Assembly: GCF_900106525.1 (NCBI RefSeq)
Contig: NZ_FNOG01000002.1
Span: forward strand, 62,001 to 126,000
DNA: 64,000 bases
Direction of reading: 5' to 3'
Source of the DNA: Lysobacter enzymogenes
GTDB lineage: Bacteria > Pseudomonadota > Gammaproteobacteria > Xanthomonadales > Xanthomonadaceae
Part shown: piece by piece, positions 1 to 8,671 of the stretch
Layout of the letters: each line of letters opens with the position of its first letter
How positions within the stretch are numbered: the first letter of the stretch is position 1
The notes under the pieces: generated by a model
What the model saw: only the letters and a program-made list of their open reading frames with translations
Database searches by the model: none
Told to the model about the DNA's origin: nothing
Translations under genes and position numbers: made by a program

Positions 1-134
1 GCGTAGCGGTCGGCGGCGATCACTTCCACGCCGAAGCGCTGCAGCTCGATCGCCACCTCCTTGCCCAATTCGCCCGAACCGAGCAGGAGCACGCGGTAAG
101 CGTGCGGGGACAGCGGCGTGCCGAGCGTGGTCAT
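1..134 (-). CDS. purT: PurT, formate-dependent GAR transformylase, N-terminal fragment
   Basis: The first 44 residues are visible; the rest lies beyond the left edge. They contain the ATP-grasp family N-terminal motif [20 protein letters not shown] followed by [10 protein letters not shown], which matches PurT. This enzyme uses formate and ATP to formylate glycinamide ribonucleotide in de novo purine synthesis, in the cytosol. The ATG at 134-132 is the only sensible start. The gene diverges from the next one across about 77 bp, which must hold both promoters. The assignment rests on the N-terminus alone; the related PurK lacks this exact SGELGKEV wording. Confidence 0.9.
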   Translation of the reverse strand, partial: MTTLGTPLSPHAYRVLLLGSGELGKEVAIELQRFGVEVIAADRY

Positions 135-211
135 GGCGTGCAACCTCGAAAAACGGGGGGACGGAATGAGCCTAGTCTAACTTTCCGCGCCCGCCGCGGC
201 CTTGCCGGGCT

Positions 212-1243
212 ATGGCGGCGGCGGGCGCGCATGCGATGCTGTGGTCCATGTCCCCCGCGTCCGAACGGCACGCCGAGCGTGCCGCCGCCCCTGCTGTCTC
301 CGCTACGCCCGGCGCCGCGCGCCGCTGGCGTTGGCTGGCCGCCGGCGCGCTGGTCGCGGCCGCGCTGGCGGGCGGGTCGGCGCTGTGGCGCGTGCACCGC
401 GCGCAGCCGCCGGCGCCGGGCAGCAGCGAGCTGGCCGGGATGCTGCTCGACCCGCAGTTGTCGGAAATCAGCGGCCTGGCCGCCTCGCGCCGGCACCCCG
501 GCGTGCTGTGGATGCACGACGACGGCGGCAACCCCGAGCGCCTGTTCGCCGTGGCCGAGAACGGCGACCGCCTGGCCACCTTGCGCATCGAGGGCGCGAT
601 CAAGACCGACTGGGAGGACATGGCCGCCTTCGAACTCGACGGCCGCCATTACCTGCTGATCGCCGACACCGGCGACAACGGCGGCCTGCGCCGCAGCCTG
701 CAACTGCACATCATCGAAGAGCCCGAGCGGATCGAAAACGCGCGGCTCAAGCCGGCCTGGTCGATCGCCTTCCGCTGGCCCGACGGCGCGCGCGACTGCG
801 AGGCGGTGGCGGTGGACGTGGCGCGCAAGCAGATCCTGCTGATCTCCAAGAAACGCCAGCCGCCGGAGCTGTTCGCGCTGCCGCTGATGCCGGCCGGCAA
901 CGCGCTGCAGACCGCGACCAAGCTCGGCGCGCTGGCCGGCATTCCCGAGCCGGACGCGCAATTGCGCCAGTCCAATGCGTTCCGGGCCAAGATCCAGGGC
1001 CAGGTCACCGCCGCCGACGTCTCGCCCGACGGCCGCACCCTGGCGGTGATGACCTACCGCTACCTGCTGCTGTACCCGCGCCAGCCGCAACAGGACTGGG
1101 CCCAGGCCGTGGCCGCCGCGCCGCGGGTCAGCGAACTGCCGTGGCTGCCGCAGGCCGAAGCCCTGGGCTGGTCGGCCGACGGCCGCTTCCTGTACGCCAC
1201 CGGCGAGTTCATCCCCGCGCCGCTGTACCGCATCGCCCCGTAA
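212..1243 (+). CDS. Membrane-anchored or exported beta-propeller-like protein, unknown function
   Basis: A 343-residue protein. A hydrophobic segment around residues 40-60 (WLAAGALVAAALAGGSALW) is a signal anchor. The rest has repeated short strand patterns (SEISGLAASRRHPGVLWMHD, YLLIADTGDNGG, VTAADVSPDGRTLAVMTY) typical of propeller proteins of the SdiA-regulated or phytase-like type. The DTGDNGG and SPDGRTLAV blades are the clearest. No catalytic residues can be named. The start is uncertain: in-frame ATGs at 236 and 248 would remove 8 or 12 residues and place the anchor nearer the N-terminus. It is divergent from purT and followed by a 425-bp gap holding two hairpin repeats. Confidence 0.7.
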   Translation: MAAAGAHAMLWSMSPASERHAERAAAPAVSATPGAARRWRWLAAGALVAAALAGGSALWRVHRAQPPAPGSSELAGMLLDPQLSEISGLAASRRHPGVLWMHDDGGNPERLFAVAENGDRLATLRIEGAIKTDWEDMAAFELDGRHYLLIADTGDNGGLRRSLQLHIIEEPERIENARLKPAWSIAFRWPDGARDCEAVAVDVARKQILLISKKRQPPELFALPLMPAGNALQTATKLGALAGIPEPDAQLRQSNAFRAKIQGQVTAADVSPDGRTLAVMTYRYLLLYPRQPQQDWAQAVAAAPRVSELPWLPQAEALGWSADGRFLYATGEFIPAPLYRIAP

Positions 1244-1274
1244 GCGGCGACCCCGCGCGCCAACCGGTTTACTT

Positions 1275-1376
1275 CCTGTAGGAGCGGCGCGAGCCGCGAC
1301 CACGACACCTCGCCTGCGCCGAAAGCCCCGACGCGAGCGGATACCCCGCAGTCGCGGCTCGCGCCGCTCCTACAGG
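1275..1376. repeat. Inverted hairpin repeat, family A (copy 1)
   Basis: The left arm begins CCTGTAGGAGCGGCGCGAGC and the right arm is its near-perfect complement ending GCTCCTACAGG. The roughly 40-bp loop carries CACCTCGCCTGCGCCGAAAG. It is nearly identical to the copy at 1464-1565, so this is a recent duplication of about 190 bp or a recently mobilised element. It lies in the gap between two unrelated genes. Confidence 0.85.
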
Positions 1377-1463
1377 GGCTTCGGCCACCGCGCGCGTCCT
1401 TGGCGATATCCATCTGAAACGACCCATTCGCCCTCACCGGATCGCCGCACAAGCCGGTTTCCC

Positions 1464-1565
1464 CCTGTAGGAGCGGCGCAAGCCGCGACCGCGACACCTC
1501 GCCTGCGCCGAAAGCCCCGACGCGAGCGGATACCCCGCGGTCGCGGCTCGCGCCGCTCCTACAAG
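1464..1565. repeat. Inverted hairpin repeat, family A (copy 2)
   Basis: Same arms and same loop sequence as the copy at 1275-1376, in the same orientation, 189 bp further on. A handful of substitutions separate the two. The stretch from here to the SPFH gene holds nothing else recognisable except a GATATCAATCTGATATCA palindromic patch at about 1620-1637 close to the SPFH start. Confidence 0.85.
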
Positions 1566-1668
1566 GGCTTCGGCCACCCCGCGGCAGGCCTTCGCCCGAC
1601 CAACGGCAGCTGACGGACTGATATCAATCTGATATCACTATTACCCAGAATCCCAAGGACGAGCCGCC

Positions 1669-2532
<864 letters not shown>

Positions 2533-2542
2533 GGAGCGCGCG

Positions 2543-2914
2543 ATGAATCTGCCGAACAACGAATTCGTGTTGCCCGCGATCATGCTCATCAGCGGCGTGC
2601 CGGTGCTGGTCGCCGCGGTGCTGGTCGCGCGCGGCAACCTGCAACTCATCAACGGTCTGGACGCCTCGCGCCTGCGCGACCCGGCCGCGGCCGCATCGCG
2701 CTTCGGCAAGCTGCTGGCGATGGTGGCGATCGCGATGTTCCTGGCCGCGCTGGGCTTCTACTGGGCGCACGGCGACCAGAGCCGGACGATGTGGGTGACC
2801 ATCGCGCTGTTAGTCGCGGTCAACGCCGTGGCGGTGGCGATGATGCTGGCGCTGGCCAAGCTCAAGCGCGACTACCGCGCGCCGCGCGACGACCAGCGGG
2901 CCGGCCGGCGGTGA
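2543..2914 (+). CDS. Small integral membrane protein, unknown function
   Basis: A 123-residue protein with three predicted membrane helices: about residues 10-28, 57-75 and 84-104. A basic tail follows ([18 protein letters not shown]). It starts 10 bp after the SPFH stop with GGAGCGCG as ribosome site, and its stop overlaps the next start by four bases (GTGA), so translation is probably coupled. Position suggests a partner of the SPFH protein in the inner membrane. No family is recognised. Confidence 0.8.
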   Translation: MNLPNNEFVLPAIMLISGVPVLVAAVLVARGNLQLINGLDASRLRDPAAAASRFGKLLAMVAIAMFLAALGFYWAHGDQSRTMWVTIALLVAVNAVAVAMMLALAKLKRDYRAPRDDQRAGRR

Positions 2915-3099
2915 GCGAGAAGAAGGCCTATCCGCTGCGCATCAGCGCCGAGGTGCTCGCCGCCGCACAGCGCTGGGCCGACGACGAGTTGCGCTCGCTC
3001 AACGCCCAGATCGAATATGTGCTGCGCGACGCCCTGCGCCGCAGCGGCCGCCTGCCGCGCCAGGAACCGCCCCCCGCCGCCCCCGAGGAAGACGCATGA
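2911..3099 (+). CDS. Arc-type ribbon-helix-helix protein
   Basis: A 62-residue protein starting at GTG 2911. The segment [20 protein letters not shown] followed by [20 protein letters not shown] matches the strand-helix-helix of Arc/MetJ-type DNA-binding domains. In such proteins the YPLRIS strand contacts the major groove as a dimer, and [12 protein letters not shown] is the typical second helix. The C-terminal 15 residues are proline/glutamate rich. It overlaps both neighbours by four bases (GTGA and ATGA). The protein could autoregulate this operon. A protein-binding rather than DNA-binding role is also possible, since this variant is often found beside SPFH genes. Confidence 0.85.
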   Translation: MSEKKAYPLRISAEVLAAAQRWADDELRSLNAQIEYVLRDALRRSGRLPRQEPPPAAPEEDA

Positions 3100-3275
3100 G
3101 CCAGCCGTGGAAGCACCTCGTCATCGAACTGACCTACAAACTGTTCGAAGCGCCGATGCGCGAACGCATCCAGGAAGAGCTAGACCGCCAGGGCGCGCAG
3201 GGCTGGGAACTGGTCGCGGTGGAACACGACCCCGGCGTGCTCGGCACCCGCCTGTACTTCAAGCGCCCCGCCTGA
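3096..3275 (+). CDS. DUF4177 family small protein
   Basis: A 59-residue protein whose ATG overlaps the previous stop (ATGA). It has the DUF4177 pattern: an N-terminal strand (WKHLVIEL), a helix with [14 protein letters not shown], and a final strand ending LYFKRPA. The conserved QGWELV signature is intact. DUF4177 proteins are small alpha/beta folds of unknown biochemical role. This is the last gene of the SPFH operon. A family A hairpin half-site follows 20 bp downstream. Confidence 0.85.
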   Translation: MSQPWKHLVIELTYKLFEAPMRERIQEELDRQGAQGWELVAVEHDPGVLGTRLYFKRPA

Positions 3276-3294
3276 CCCGCTTCCGCCTCAGCCC

Positions 3295-3326
3295 CCTGTA
3301 GGAGCGGCGCAAGCCGCGACCGCGAA
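3295..3326. repeat. Family A repeat, single arm
   Basis: CCTGTAGGAGCGGCGCAAGC and flanking bases form one arm of the dispersed hairpin family without a full inverted partner. It sits just after the DUF4177 stop. Confidence 0.7.
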
Positions 3327-3446
3327 GCCTCCGGTCGTGGCGCCACCGCACTCGCCCGCAGCCGGCAACGCGCCCGCCCCGCAAACGGCAAACACATCGC
3401 CGCCACCGCGGTTGGCACCCCGCCCCCCGCGCGCTACCCTGCGCGC

Positions 3447-4250
3447 ATGCGCGGACCCGGCCACGTCCTGATCAACACCCCGGACATCGAACTATGGCCC
3501 GGCGGCCTGCTGCGCGCGCGCAGCAACGCCGACGCCCGCGCCCTGGCGCGCGCGCGCCACGTGCTGCGGCGCAAGCGCGACGGCCGCTTCCTCGCCGCCG
3601 ACCTGCCCGAAGGCGTGCTGCCGCTGGTGCACCGGCTGATGCGCGAGGACGGCATCGACGCTGCGCTGGACGCGCTCGAACGCATCGTCGAGTACCGCCG
3701 CGAAGGCCTGGTGCGGGTCGGCGAACTGCCGCTGGACCGCCTGGAAGAACGCCTCGACGCGCTCGGCCTGGACGCGCACGGGTACGAGTCGCGCACCGGC
3801 CTGGCCCTGATCGCCGAACCCGACCGCCTGGCCCTGGCAGGCTTCGACCGCTACCGCCGCCCGCTGTGGCTGCACCCGGCCGCCGCGCGCGCCTGGACCC
3901 ACCTGCGCGACGCCGCGCTGGGCGACGGCCTCGTGCTCGAAGCGATCTCCGGCTACCGCAGCCACGATTACCAACTGGGCATCTTCGAACGCAAACTCGC
4001 GCGCGGGCTCAACGTCGGCGACATCCTCACCGTCAACGCCGCGCCCGGCTACAGCGAGCACCACAGCGGGCTGGCGCTGGACATCGGCGCGCCGGGCGAG
4101 CCGCCGGCAGAAGAATCCTTCGAACTCACGCCCGCCTTCGCCTGGCTGCGCGAACGCGCCGGCGGCTACGGCTTCGCGATGAGCTATCCGCGCGACAACC
4201 CGCACGGCATCGTTTATGAGCCGTGGCATTGGCGTTATTCGCCGGCATGA
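3447..4250 (+). CDS. M15-family D-alanyl-D-alanine carboxypeptidase (VanY-like)
   Basis: A 267-residue protein. The C-terminal half has the VanY/M15 zinc peptidase signatures in order: SGYRSHDYQ, then GYSEHHSGLALDIG (SxHxxGxAxD, first His and Asp ligands), and EPWHWRY with the third His. This family trims D-Ala from peptidoglycan stems. The N-terminal 130 residues are arginine/leucine-rich, lack a signal peptide and match no domain I recognise, which is unusual for a cell-wall enzyme; a cytosolic muropeptide-recycling role or an unusual export route is possible. The start at 3447 is the first ATG after a non-coding GC-rich stretch. Confidence 0.88.
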   Translation: MRGPGHVLINTPDIELWPGGLLRARSNADARALARARHVLRRKRDGRFLAADLPEGVLPLVHRLMREDGIDAALDALERIVEYRREGLVRVGELPLDRLEERLDALGLDAHGYESRTGLALIAEPDRLALAGFDRYRRPLWLHPAAARAWTHLRDAALGDGLVLEAISGYRSHDYQLGIFERKLARGLNVGDILTVNAAPGYSEHHSGLALDIGAPGEPPAEESFELTPAFAWLRERAGGYGFAMSYPRDNPHGIVYEPWHWRYSPA

Positions 4251-4408
4251 ACCGGCGCGCGGCGGGATCGGCCGAGCTGCGGCGATGAACGCTCTCGCGG
4301 CCAGGAGCGCCGACACCGGCCGCAATGCCGTGACGGATCCGCGGCTCGCCCACTCGCAGGGAGCGCCGCGATGAACGCCGTATCCGCGCACATGGATCGC
4401 TGCCAACG

Positions 4409-5110
4409 ATGAGCGCCGACGAAACCGCACGCCACAGCGACGCGCGCGTACTCGAAGCCTGGCGCGAGAACGCCGCGCCGTGGACGCAGACGGTGCGCGC
4501 CCAAGCCATCGAGAGCCGTCGTTTGGTCACCGACCGCGCCATCCTCGACGCCGCCTTGCGCCTGCGCCCGCGCGACGCGCTCGACCTGGGCTGCGGCGAA
4601 GGCTGGCTGACCCGCGCCCTGCGCGCCGGCGGCGTCGCCGCCGACGGCATCGACGCGATCGGCGAGCTCATCGACGCCGCGCGCCGCGCCGATCCCGACG
4701 CGCCGCCGCAGCGCTACGCCCGGCTCAGCTACGAAGACATCGCCGCCGGCGCATCGAACGCGCGCTACGACCTGATCGTGTGCAACTTCTCCTTGCTCGG
4801 CGGCGCCGCGGTCGACGCGCTGCTGAGCGCGCTGCCGGCGCTGCTGCGCGACGGCGGCCACGTACTGATCCAGACCCTGCACCCTCCGACCGCCTGCGGC
4901 GACGCGCCCTACCTCGACGGCTGGCGCGACGGCAGCTGGGCCGGCTGCGACGGCGCCTTCGGCCAACCGGCGCCGTGGTACTTCCGCACCCTTGGCGGTT
5001 GGCTGCGGGTTTTGCGCGAAAGCGGGCTGGTGTTGCGCGAATTGGAAGAGCCGGTGCATCCGGTTACCGGCAAACCGGTGTCGTTGATACTCGACGCGGT
5101 CGGTGCCTAA
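4409..5110 (+). CDS. Class I SAM-dependent methyltransferase
   Basis: A 233-residue protein with motif I as ALDLGCGEGWLTRAL (about residues 55-69), motif II region GIDAIGELIDAAR, and YDLIVCNFSLLG as motif IV. A C-terminal PWYFRTLGGWLRVLRESGL segment is common to small-molecule methyltransferases of the UbiE/Methyltransf_11/12 type. The substrate cannot be told from sequence. It stands alone, followed by a repeat array. Confidence 0.85.
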   Translation: MSADETARHSDARVLEAWRENAAPWTQTVRAQAIESRRLVTDRAILDAALRLRPRDALDLGCGEGWLTRALRAGGVAADGIDAIGELIDAARRADPDAPPQRYARLSYEDIAAGASNARYDLIVCNFSLLGGAAVDALLSALPALLRDGGHVLIQTLHPPTACGDAPYLDGWRDGSWAGCDGAFGQPAPWYFRTLGGWLRVLRESGLVLRELEEPVHPVTGKPVSLILDAVGA

Positions 5111-5125
5111 CGGGATCGGTTGCCG

Positions 5126-5425
5126 GAACGGCGCGAGCTGCGACTGCGCCAACCGGCTCGCAGCGAAAGTTTCGTCGCAGCTGCGCCTTCGCGGTCGCAG
5201 CTCGCGCAGCTCCTACAGCCTGAAACGAAACTCACCGGAGCCCCTGTAGGAGCGACGCAAGTCGCGACCGCGCCAACCGGCTCGCAGCGAAAGTTTCGTC
5301 GTAACTGCGCCTTCGCGGTCGCAGCTCGCGCAGCTCCTACAGCCTGAAACGAAACCAACCGGAGCCCCTGTAGGAGCGACGCAAGTCGCGACCGCGCAGC
5401 CACCGGATCGCGTCGCAAGCGCGAC
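5126..5425. repeat. Tandem array of family A hairpins, 124-bp period
   Basis: Two and a half units of about 124 bp. Each unit contains CAACCGGCTCGCAGCGAAAG, a GCAGCTCGCGCAGCTCCTAC arm, CTGAAACGAAAC and a CCTGTAGGAGCGACGC arm. The positions of CTCCTACAG (5211 and 5335) and CCTGTAGG (5243 and 5367) are both 124 bp apart. The arms are of the GCGCAGCT and GCGACGC subtypes, so two repeat subfamilies have been amplified as one unit. It separates the convergent methyltransferase and glycosylase genes. Confidence 0.85.
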
Positions 5426-5437
5426 TTCCCAAACCGC

Positions 5438-6127
5438 TCACCCCTGCGAGCGATTGACCGGCTTGGCCGCCCCTTCGGCGATGTCGGCGATCCGCCACAG
5501 GTACAGGCTGGCATAGGTGCGGTACGGCCCCCAGCGCTCGCCGATCTGCGCCAGGACTTTCGGCGCCGGCATCGCCTCGAGCTTGTCGACGTATTGCGCG
5601 CCCTTGCGGATGCCCAGGTCGTCCACCGGCAAGATGTCGGGCCGGCCGAGGCGGAACATCAGCATCATCTCCACCGTCCAGCGGCCGATGCCGCGGATCG
5701 GCACCAGCGCGGCGACGATGGCGTCGTTGTCCATGTGCGCCATCGCGCGCAGGTCGGGAATCTCGCCGCGGGCCTCGCGCGCGGCGAGGTCGCGCAAGGC
5801 CAGCAATTTGTTGCCGGACACGCCGCAGGCGCGCAAGGTCGCGTCGTCGCAGCCGCCCAGGGTGCCGTGGTGCAGGCGCGCGCTGCCGATCGCGGTTTCG
5901 ACCCGCCCGACGATGGTCGAGGCGGCCTTGCCGCTGAGCTGCTGGAACAAGATCGCGCGCGCCAGGGCATCGACCGGATCGAAGCGCCCGCGCCAGCGCG
6001 GGTCGTTCGGGATCGGGCCGTTCTCCAGCCGGTCGACCCGCTTCATCCACGCGCCGAGCCGCCGGCACGTGCGGCCCAGATGCTCGTGCGCGGCCTGCGC
6101 GTCGAACCCGCGGACGTGGCGCGGCAT
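5438..6127 (-). CDS. DNA-3-methyladenine glycosylase II (AlkA-type HhH-GPD)
   Basis: A 229-residue HhH-GPD base-excision enzyme. Helix-hairpin-helix: LVPIRGIGRWTVEMMLMF; catalytic region: DILPVDDLGIRKG, in which the second Asp of VDD is the expected catalytic residue. FQQLSGKAASTIVGR and CGVSGNKLLALRDLA are also typical. It removes alkylated purines from DNA in the cytosol. At 229 residues it lacks the AlkA N-terminal domain, as in the short MagIII/AlkA-like forms. The start at 6127 lies one base after the stop of the DUF423 gene, so the two are probably co-translated. Confidence 0.93.
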   Translation of the reverse strand: MPRHVRGFDAQAAHEHLGRTCRRLGAWMKRVDRLENGPIPNDPRWRGRFDPVDALARAILFQQLSGKAASTIVGRVETAIGSARLHHGTLGGCDDATLRACGVSGNKLLALRDLAAREARGEIPDLRAMAHMDNDAIVAALVPIRGIGRWTVEMMLMFRLGRPDILPVDDLGIRKGAQYVDKLEAMPAPKVLAQIGERWGPYRTYASLYLWRIADIAEGAAKPVNRSQG

Positions 6128-6128
6128 G

Positions 6129-6515
6129 TCAGCGCCGCATCGCGTCGACGGCGTAGCCTAGCCACGCCAGGATCATCAGGCTGCCGCCGTAAGGCACCAG
6201 CCGGGTCGAGGCGCCGAAGAAGTGCGCCGCCGCCAGTCCGCCGGCGAACACGATCACGCCGAGCAGCAACGCGCCGAGCAAACCGCGCGTCAACGCGCGT
6301 CGCGACGGCGGCGCCAGCGCAGCCAGGGCGATGCCGTGGCCGAAGGCGAACACCGCGGCGGTCTGCAGCCGGGCCTGCGCGTGCGGGTCGGTGCCCGCGT
6401 GCGCGGCATAGGCCGACAGCGCCACCGCGAGCGCGGCGAGCACGCCGCCGCTGGCGGCGAGCAGGCGCGCGGACAGCGGCGCGGCGGGACGGGAATCGGA
6501 AACGCTGGCGCTCAT
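6129..6515 (-). CDS. DUF423 family inner-membrane protein (YgdD-like)
   Basis: A 128-residue protein with four membrane helices. It has the DUF423 signature: ASGGVLAALAVALSAYAAHA near the N-terminus, LQTAAVFAFGHGIALAAL, LGALLLGVIVFAGGL and the terminal PYGGSLMILAWLGYA. The AAHA and PxGG segments are diagnostic. The role of this widespread family is unknown. It is immediately upstream of the alkA-like gene with one base between stop and start, so the two form an operon. The ATG at 6515 was chosen because the reading frame upstream has no family-like residues. Confidence 0.9.
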   Translation of the reverse strand: MSASVSDSRPAAPLSARLLAASGGVLAALAVALSAYAAHAGTDPHAQARLQTAAVFAFGHGIALAALAPPSRRALTRGLLGALLLGVIVFAGGLAAAHFFGASTRLVPYGGSLMILAWLGYAVDAMRR

Positions 6516-6607
6516 GCGGGCGAACGCGGGAAGTGGGAGGCGCTCCACGATAGCAGCGTTGGCGTGGGGCGCGCGGGGCCGGTAGCGCCGCGATGTCGCG
6601 GGCTCGC

Positions 6608-6698
6608 CCTGTAGGAGCGACGCGAGTCGCGACCGCGGAGTCGCCAGCTTGCGTCGTATGCGCTGTGGCGCGGTCGCGACTTGCGTCGCTCCTACAGG
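6608..6698. repeat. Family A inverted repeat
   Basis: Arms CCTGTAGGAGCGACGCGAGT and its complement ACTTGCGTCGCTCCTACAGG enclose a loop of about 35 bp. It belongs to the GCGACGC subtype, shared with the array at 5126-5425. Confidence 0.8.
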
Positions 6699-6734
6699 GC
6701 GAGTCCGGGCCTTCGCGTACAAAACCTGCGCCAC

Positions 6735-6765
6735 AAAAAAACGCGCCGCGGAATCCGCGGCGCGT
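6735..6765 (-). terminator. Rho-independent terminator of the SRPBCC gene
   Basis: On the minus strand, ACGCGCCGCGGA-TT-CCGCGGCGCGT forms a strong stem followed directly by seven T residues. It lies 44 bp past the stop of the gene at 6809-7894 and points the right way. Confidence 0.92.
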
Positions 6766-6808
6766 TCGGGTGTCGCATCCGGCCCGCGCCGTAGCGCGGG
6801 CGGCGGAA

Positions 6809-7894
6809 TTACTTGACCGGCCAGTAGACGTCGAACTGGCCCAGGGCCGGGTCGAAGCTCTGGTCGATGCCGGCCTTCCACGACTCGTACGGACGGTCGC
6901 TGGTGGTGTAGCCGCGGGTCATCGCCCAGGCGCGCACGGCGTCGCGCACCGGCGGCAGCGCGGCGAAGTTGTGGCCGCCGCTGGAGGCGACGACGACCTT
7001 CGAAGCCGGCAGCAGCGAGGCCTTGACCGGGCCTTCGACCTTGACCTCGATCGCGGCGGCATCGCCGGTGGCGGTGTCGCCCTTCTTGCGCACGACCTGC
7101 ACGGTGTCGAAGTCGTAGGTCTCGGCGCCGAACTCGTTGGTCACGATGCGCACCGGACCGACCGCTTCCAGGCCGTTGGCGGCGATGACCTTGTTGATCC
7201 ACTCCATGTTGGAATGGATCTGTCCCTTGATCTTGTCGTTGTTGCGCTCGACCGCAGCGTTGACGCTGAGGATGTTCTCGGCCGGACGGTCGACGACCTT
7301 CGGCGCGTTGTTCGGATCGGTTTCCGACAGCTTGGCGTAGTCGTAGTTCGGCACCGTCGCCAGCAGGTTGCTCAGGCGCTGCAAACCCATCTTGATGTCT
7401 TCGCCGACGCTGCTGCTGACGTACAGGCCGGAGTAGCGGCCGAGCAGGTTGAAGCCGTAGTCGACGTCGTAGGTCTGGGTGATCTCGACGTTGCGGTTGT
7501 TGCGGCCGGTCGGCTTGAGGGTGAACTCGCTGCGCTTGTTGTCGCCGCGCTCGGGGTTGGTGATCTTGTAGCCCACCAGCTTGCCCGGCTCGCTCTTGAC
7601 GATTTCCCAGCTGCCGTTGCCCAGGCCGCGCTCCTTGGACGAGTACTCCAGGCGGGCGCCCACGCCCTCTTCCTTGCCGGTCAGCTTGATTTCCATCGCG
7701 GGGTCGCGCAGCGCCAGCGGGTTCCACTCCTTGAAGCGACGCAGGCTGTTCAAGGTGTCGAACACGATGGTCAACTTGCGGTTGGTCTCCACCGAGTGCG
7801 ACAGGTGGCGGCTCGACGGCAGAACGATGCCGACGACCAGGAACAGCACGGCGACGATCGCCAGGGAAATCAGAATCTCGATCAGACGGGTCAT
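6809..7894 (-). CDS. Membrane-anchored SRPBCC/polyketide-cyclase-like protein with GyrI-like C-terminus
   Basis: A 361-residue protein. One membrane helix lies at residues 4-25 (IEILISLAIVAVLFLVVGIV). An SRPBCC-like domain follows at about 40-190, with FKEWNPLALRDP and YSSKERGLGNGSWEIV typical of the polyketide cyclase/START group. The C-terminal half (about 200-360) has the pattern of GyrI-like small-molecule-binding domains. It probably binds a hydrophobic ligand at the membrane; the ligand is unknown. It is monocistronic with its own terminator. The 500-bp stretch upstream should hold its promoter, but no convincing -35/-10 pair is visible. Confidence 0.85.
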   Translation of the reverse strand: MTRLIEILISLAIVAVLFLVVGIVLPSSRHLSHSVETNRKLTIVFDTLNSLRRFKEWNPLALRDPAMEIKLTGKEEGVGARLEYSSKERGLGNGSWEIVKSEPGKLVGYKITNPERGDNKRSEFTLKPTGRNNRNVEITQTYDVDYGFNLLGRYSGLYVSSSVGEDIKMGLQRLSNLLATVPNYDYAKLSETDPNNAPKVVDRPAENILSVNAAVERNNDKIKGQIHSNMEWINKVIAANGLEAVGPVRIVTNEFGAETYDFDTVQVVRKKGDTATGDAAAIEVKVEGPVKASLLPASKVVVASSGGHNFAALPPVRDAVRAWAMTRGYTTSDRPYESWKAGIDQSFDPALGQFDVYWPVK

Positions 7895-8402
7895 TCAGGG
7901 TTCTCCAGGGCCGGGCCCAGGTGCGGGCCAGGGGCGCAGACCCGCAATCGTAGCAAGATAAATCCCGGCAAGGGCAGCCGTCACAAGCAAGAAATCCCAC
8001 CGGAACGGGCATCGGCGGGAGCGGGCGGCGAAAAGCGCGCAACTGGCCGGCTTTGTGCCGCCTCACAGCCGCATTCGCCCCGGTATGCGGTCGCGGCGCG
8101 GGCGCGTAAGCGCAAATCAAGTCAAGTCCCGCCACCGCCGTAACGTCCGCGCGGACGGGTCCGTGCGCGGCCCGGCTCGCGCGGCCCGGGCTGTGGATTA
8201 CGACGAAAGTAGAGCCCGCCGCGGGCGCGGTCCGGGGCGACGAGCCGGAGCGCCGCGGCTTGAGCCCGGCGTGGTTCGAATGCGGCCGGTGATCGCATCC
8301 GCGAACGGTCGGCGCCACGCTGCATCCCGCCTCGTACCGGTGCGACCGGACTCAGGCCACCGGGCCCGCCGTGCGCACGCCGGCAAGCGCCGGCGCGACT
8401 GT
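7895..8402. other. Gene-free stretch
   Basis: About 500 bp between the SRPBCC gene and the repeated regulator tails. It presumably carries the SRPBCC promoter near its left end. All long frames here have arginine/proline-rich composition typical of shadow frames in high-GC DNA. No RNA gene or repeat was recognised. Confidence 0.5.
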
Positions 8403-8670
8403 CTCAAACCCTGCGCAGATCGAACGCCTTGCGCACGGCCCGAGCACGGCCGCACATGCCGGACTCGGGCCAACGGGCGCCGCCCGCGAACGCCCGGCGC
8501 CGCGCGCCGGGCCGGTTCGAACGCCTCAGACCAGTTGCAGCTCGAACGCCTTGAGCACCGCCCGGGTGCGGTCGCGCACGCCGAGCTTGGGTGAGCGGGC
8601 GCCGCTCGCGAGCCATCGGCTCGCGCGCCCGCGAACGCCCGGCGCACTGCGCCGGGCCGGTACGCGTGGG
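8403..8670. repeat. Two decayed extra copies of the response-regulator 3' end
   Basis: The segment 8525-8590 repeats the last 66 bp of the adjacent regulator gene (8671-8736) with two mismatches. On the minus strand it still encodes KLGVRDRTRAVLKAFELQLV and a stop. A more diverged copy at 8403 reads RARAVRKAFDLRRV and a stop. The copies are separated by related GC-rich spacers containing GCGAACGCCCGGCGC, giving repeat intervals of 122 and 146 bp. Neither copy has a start codon or the rest of the gene, so they are partial tandem duplications rather than genes. Confidence 0.85.
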
Positions 8671-8671
8671 C

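Noticed and set aside
8055-8594. Plus-strand open frame over the region upstream of the response regulator copies
   Set aside because: It is arginine-rich with no ribosome site and runs across the duplicated regulator tails on the other strand.
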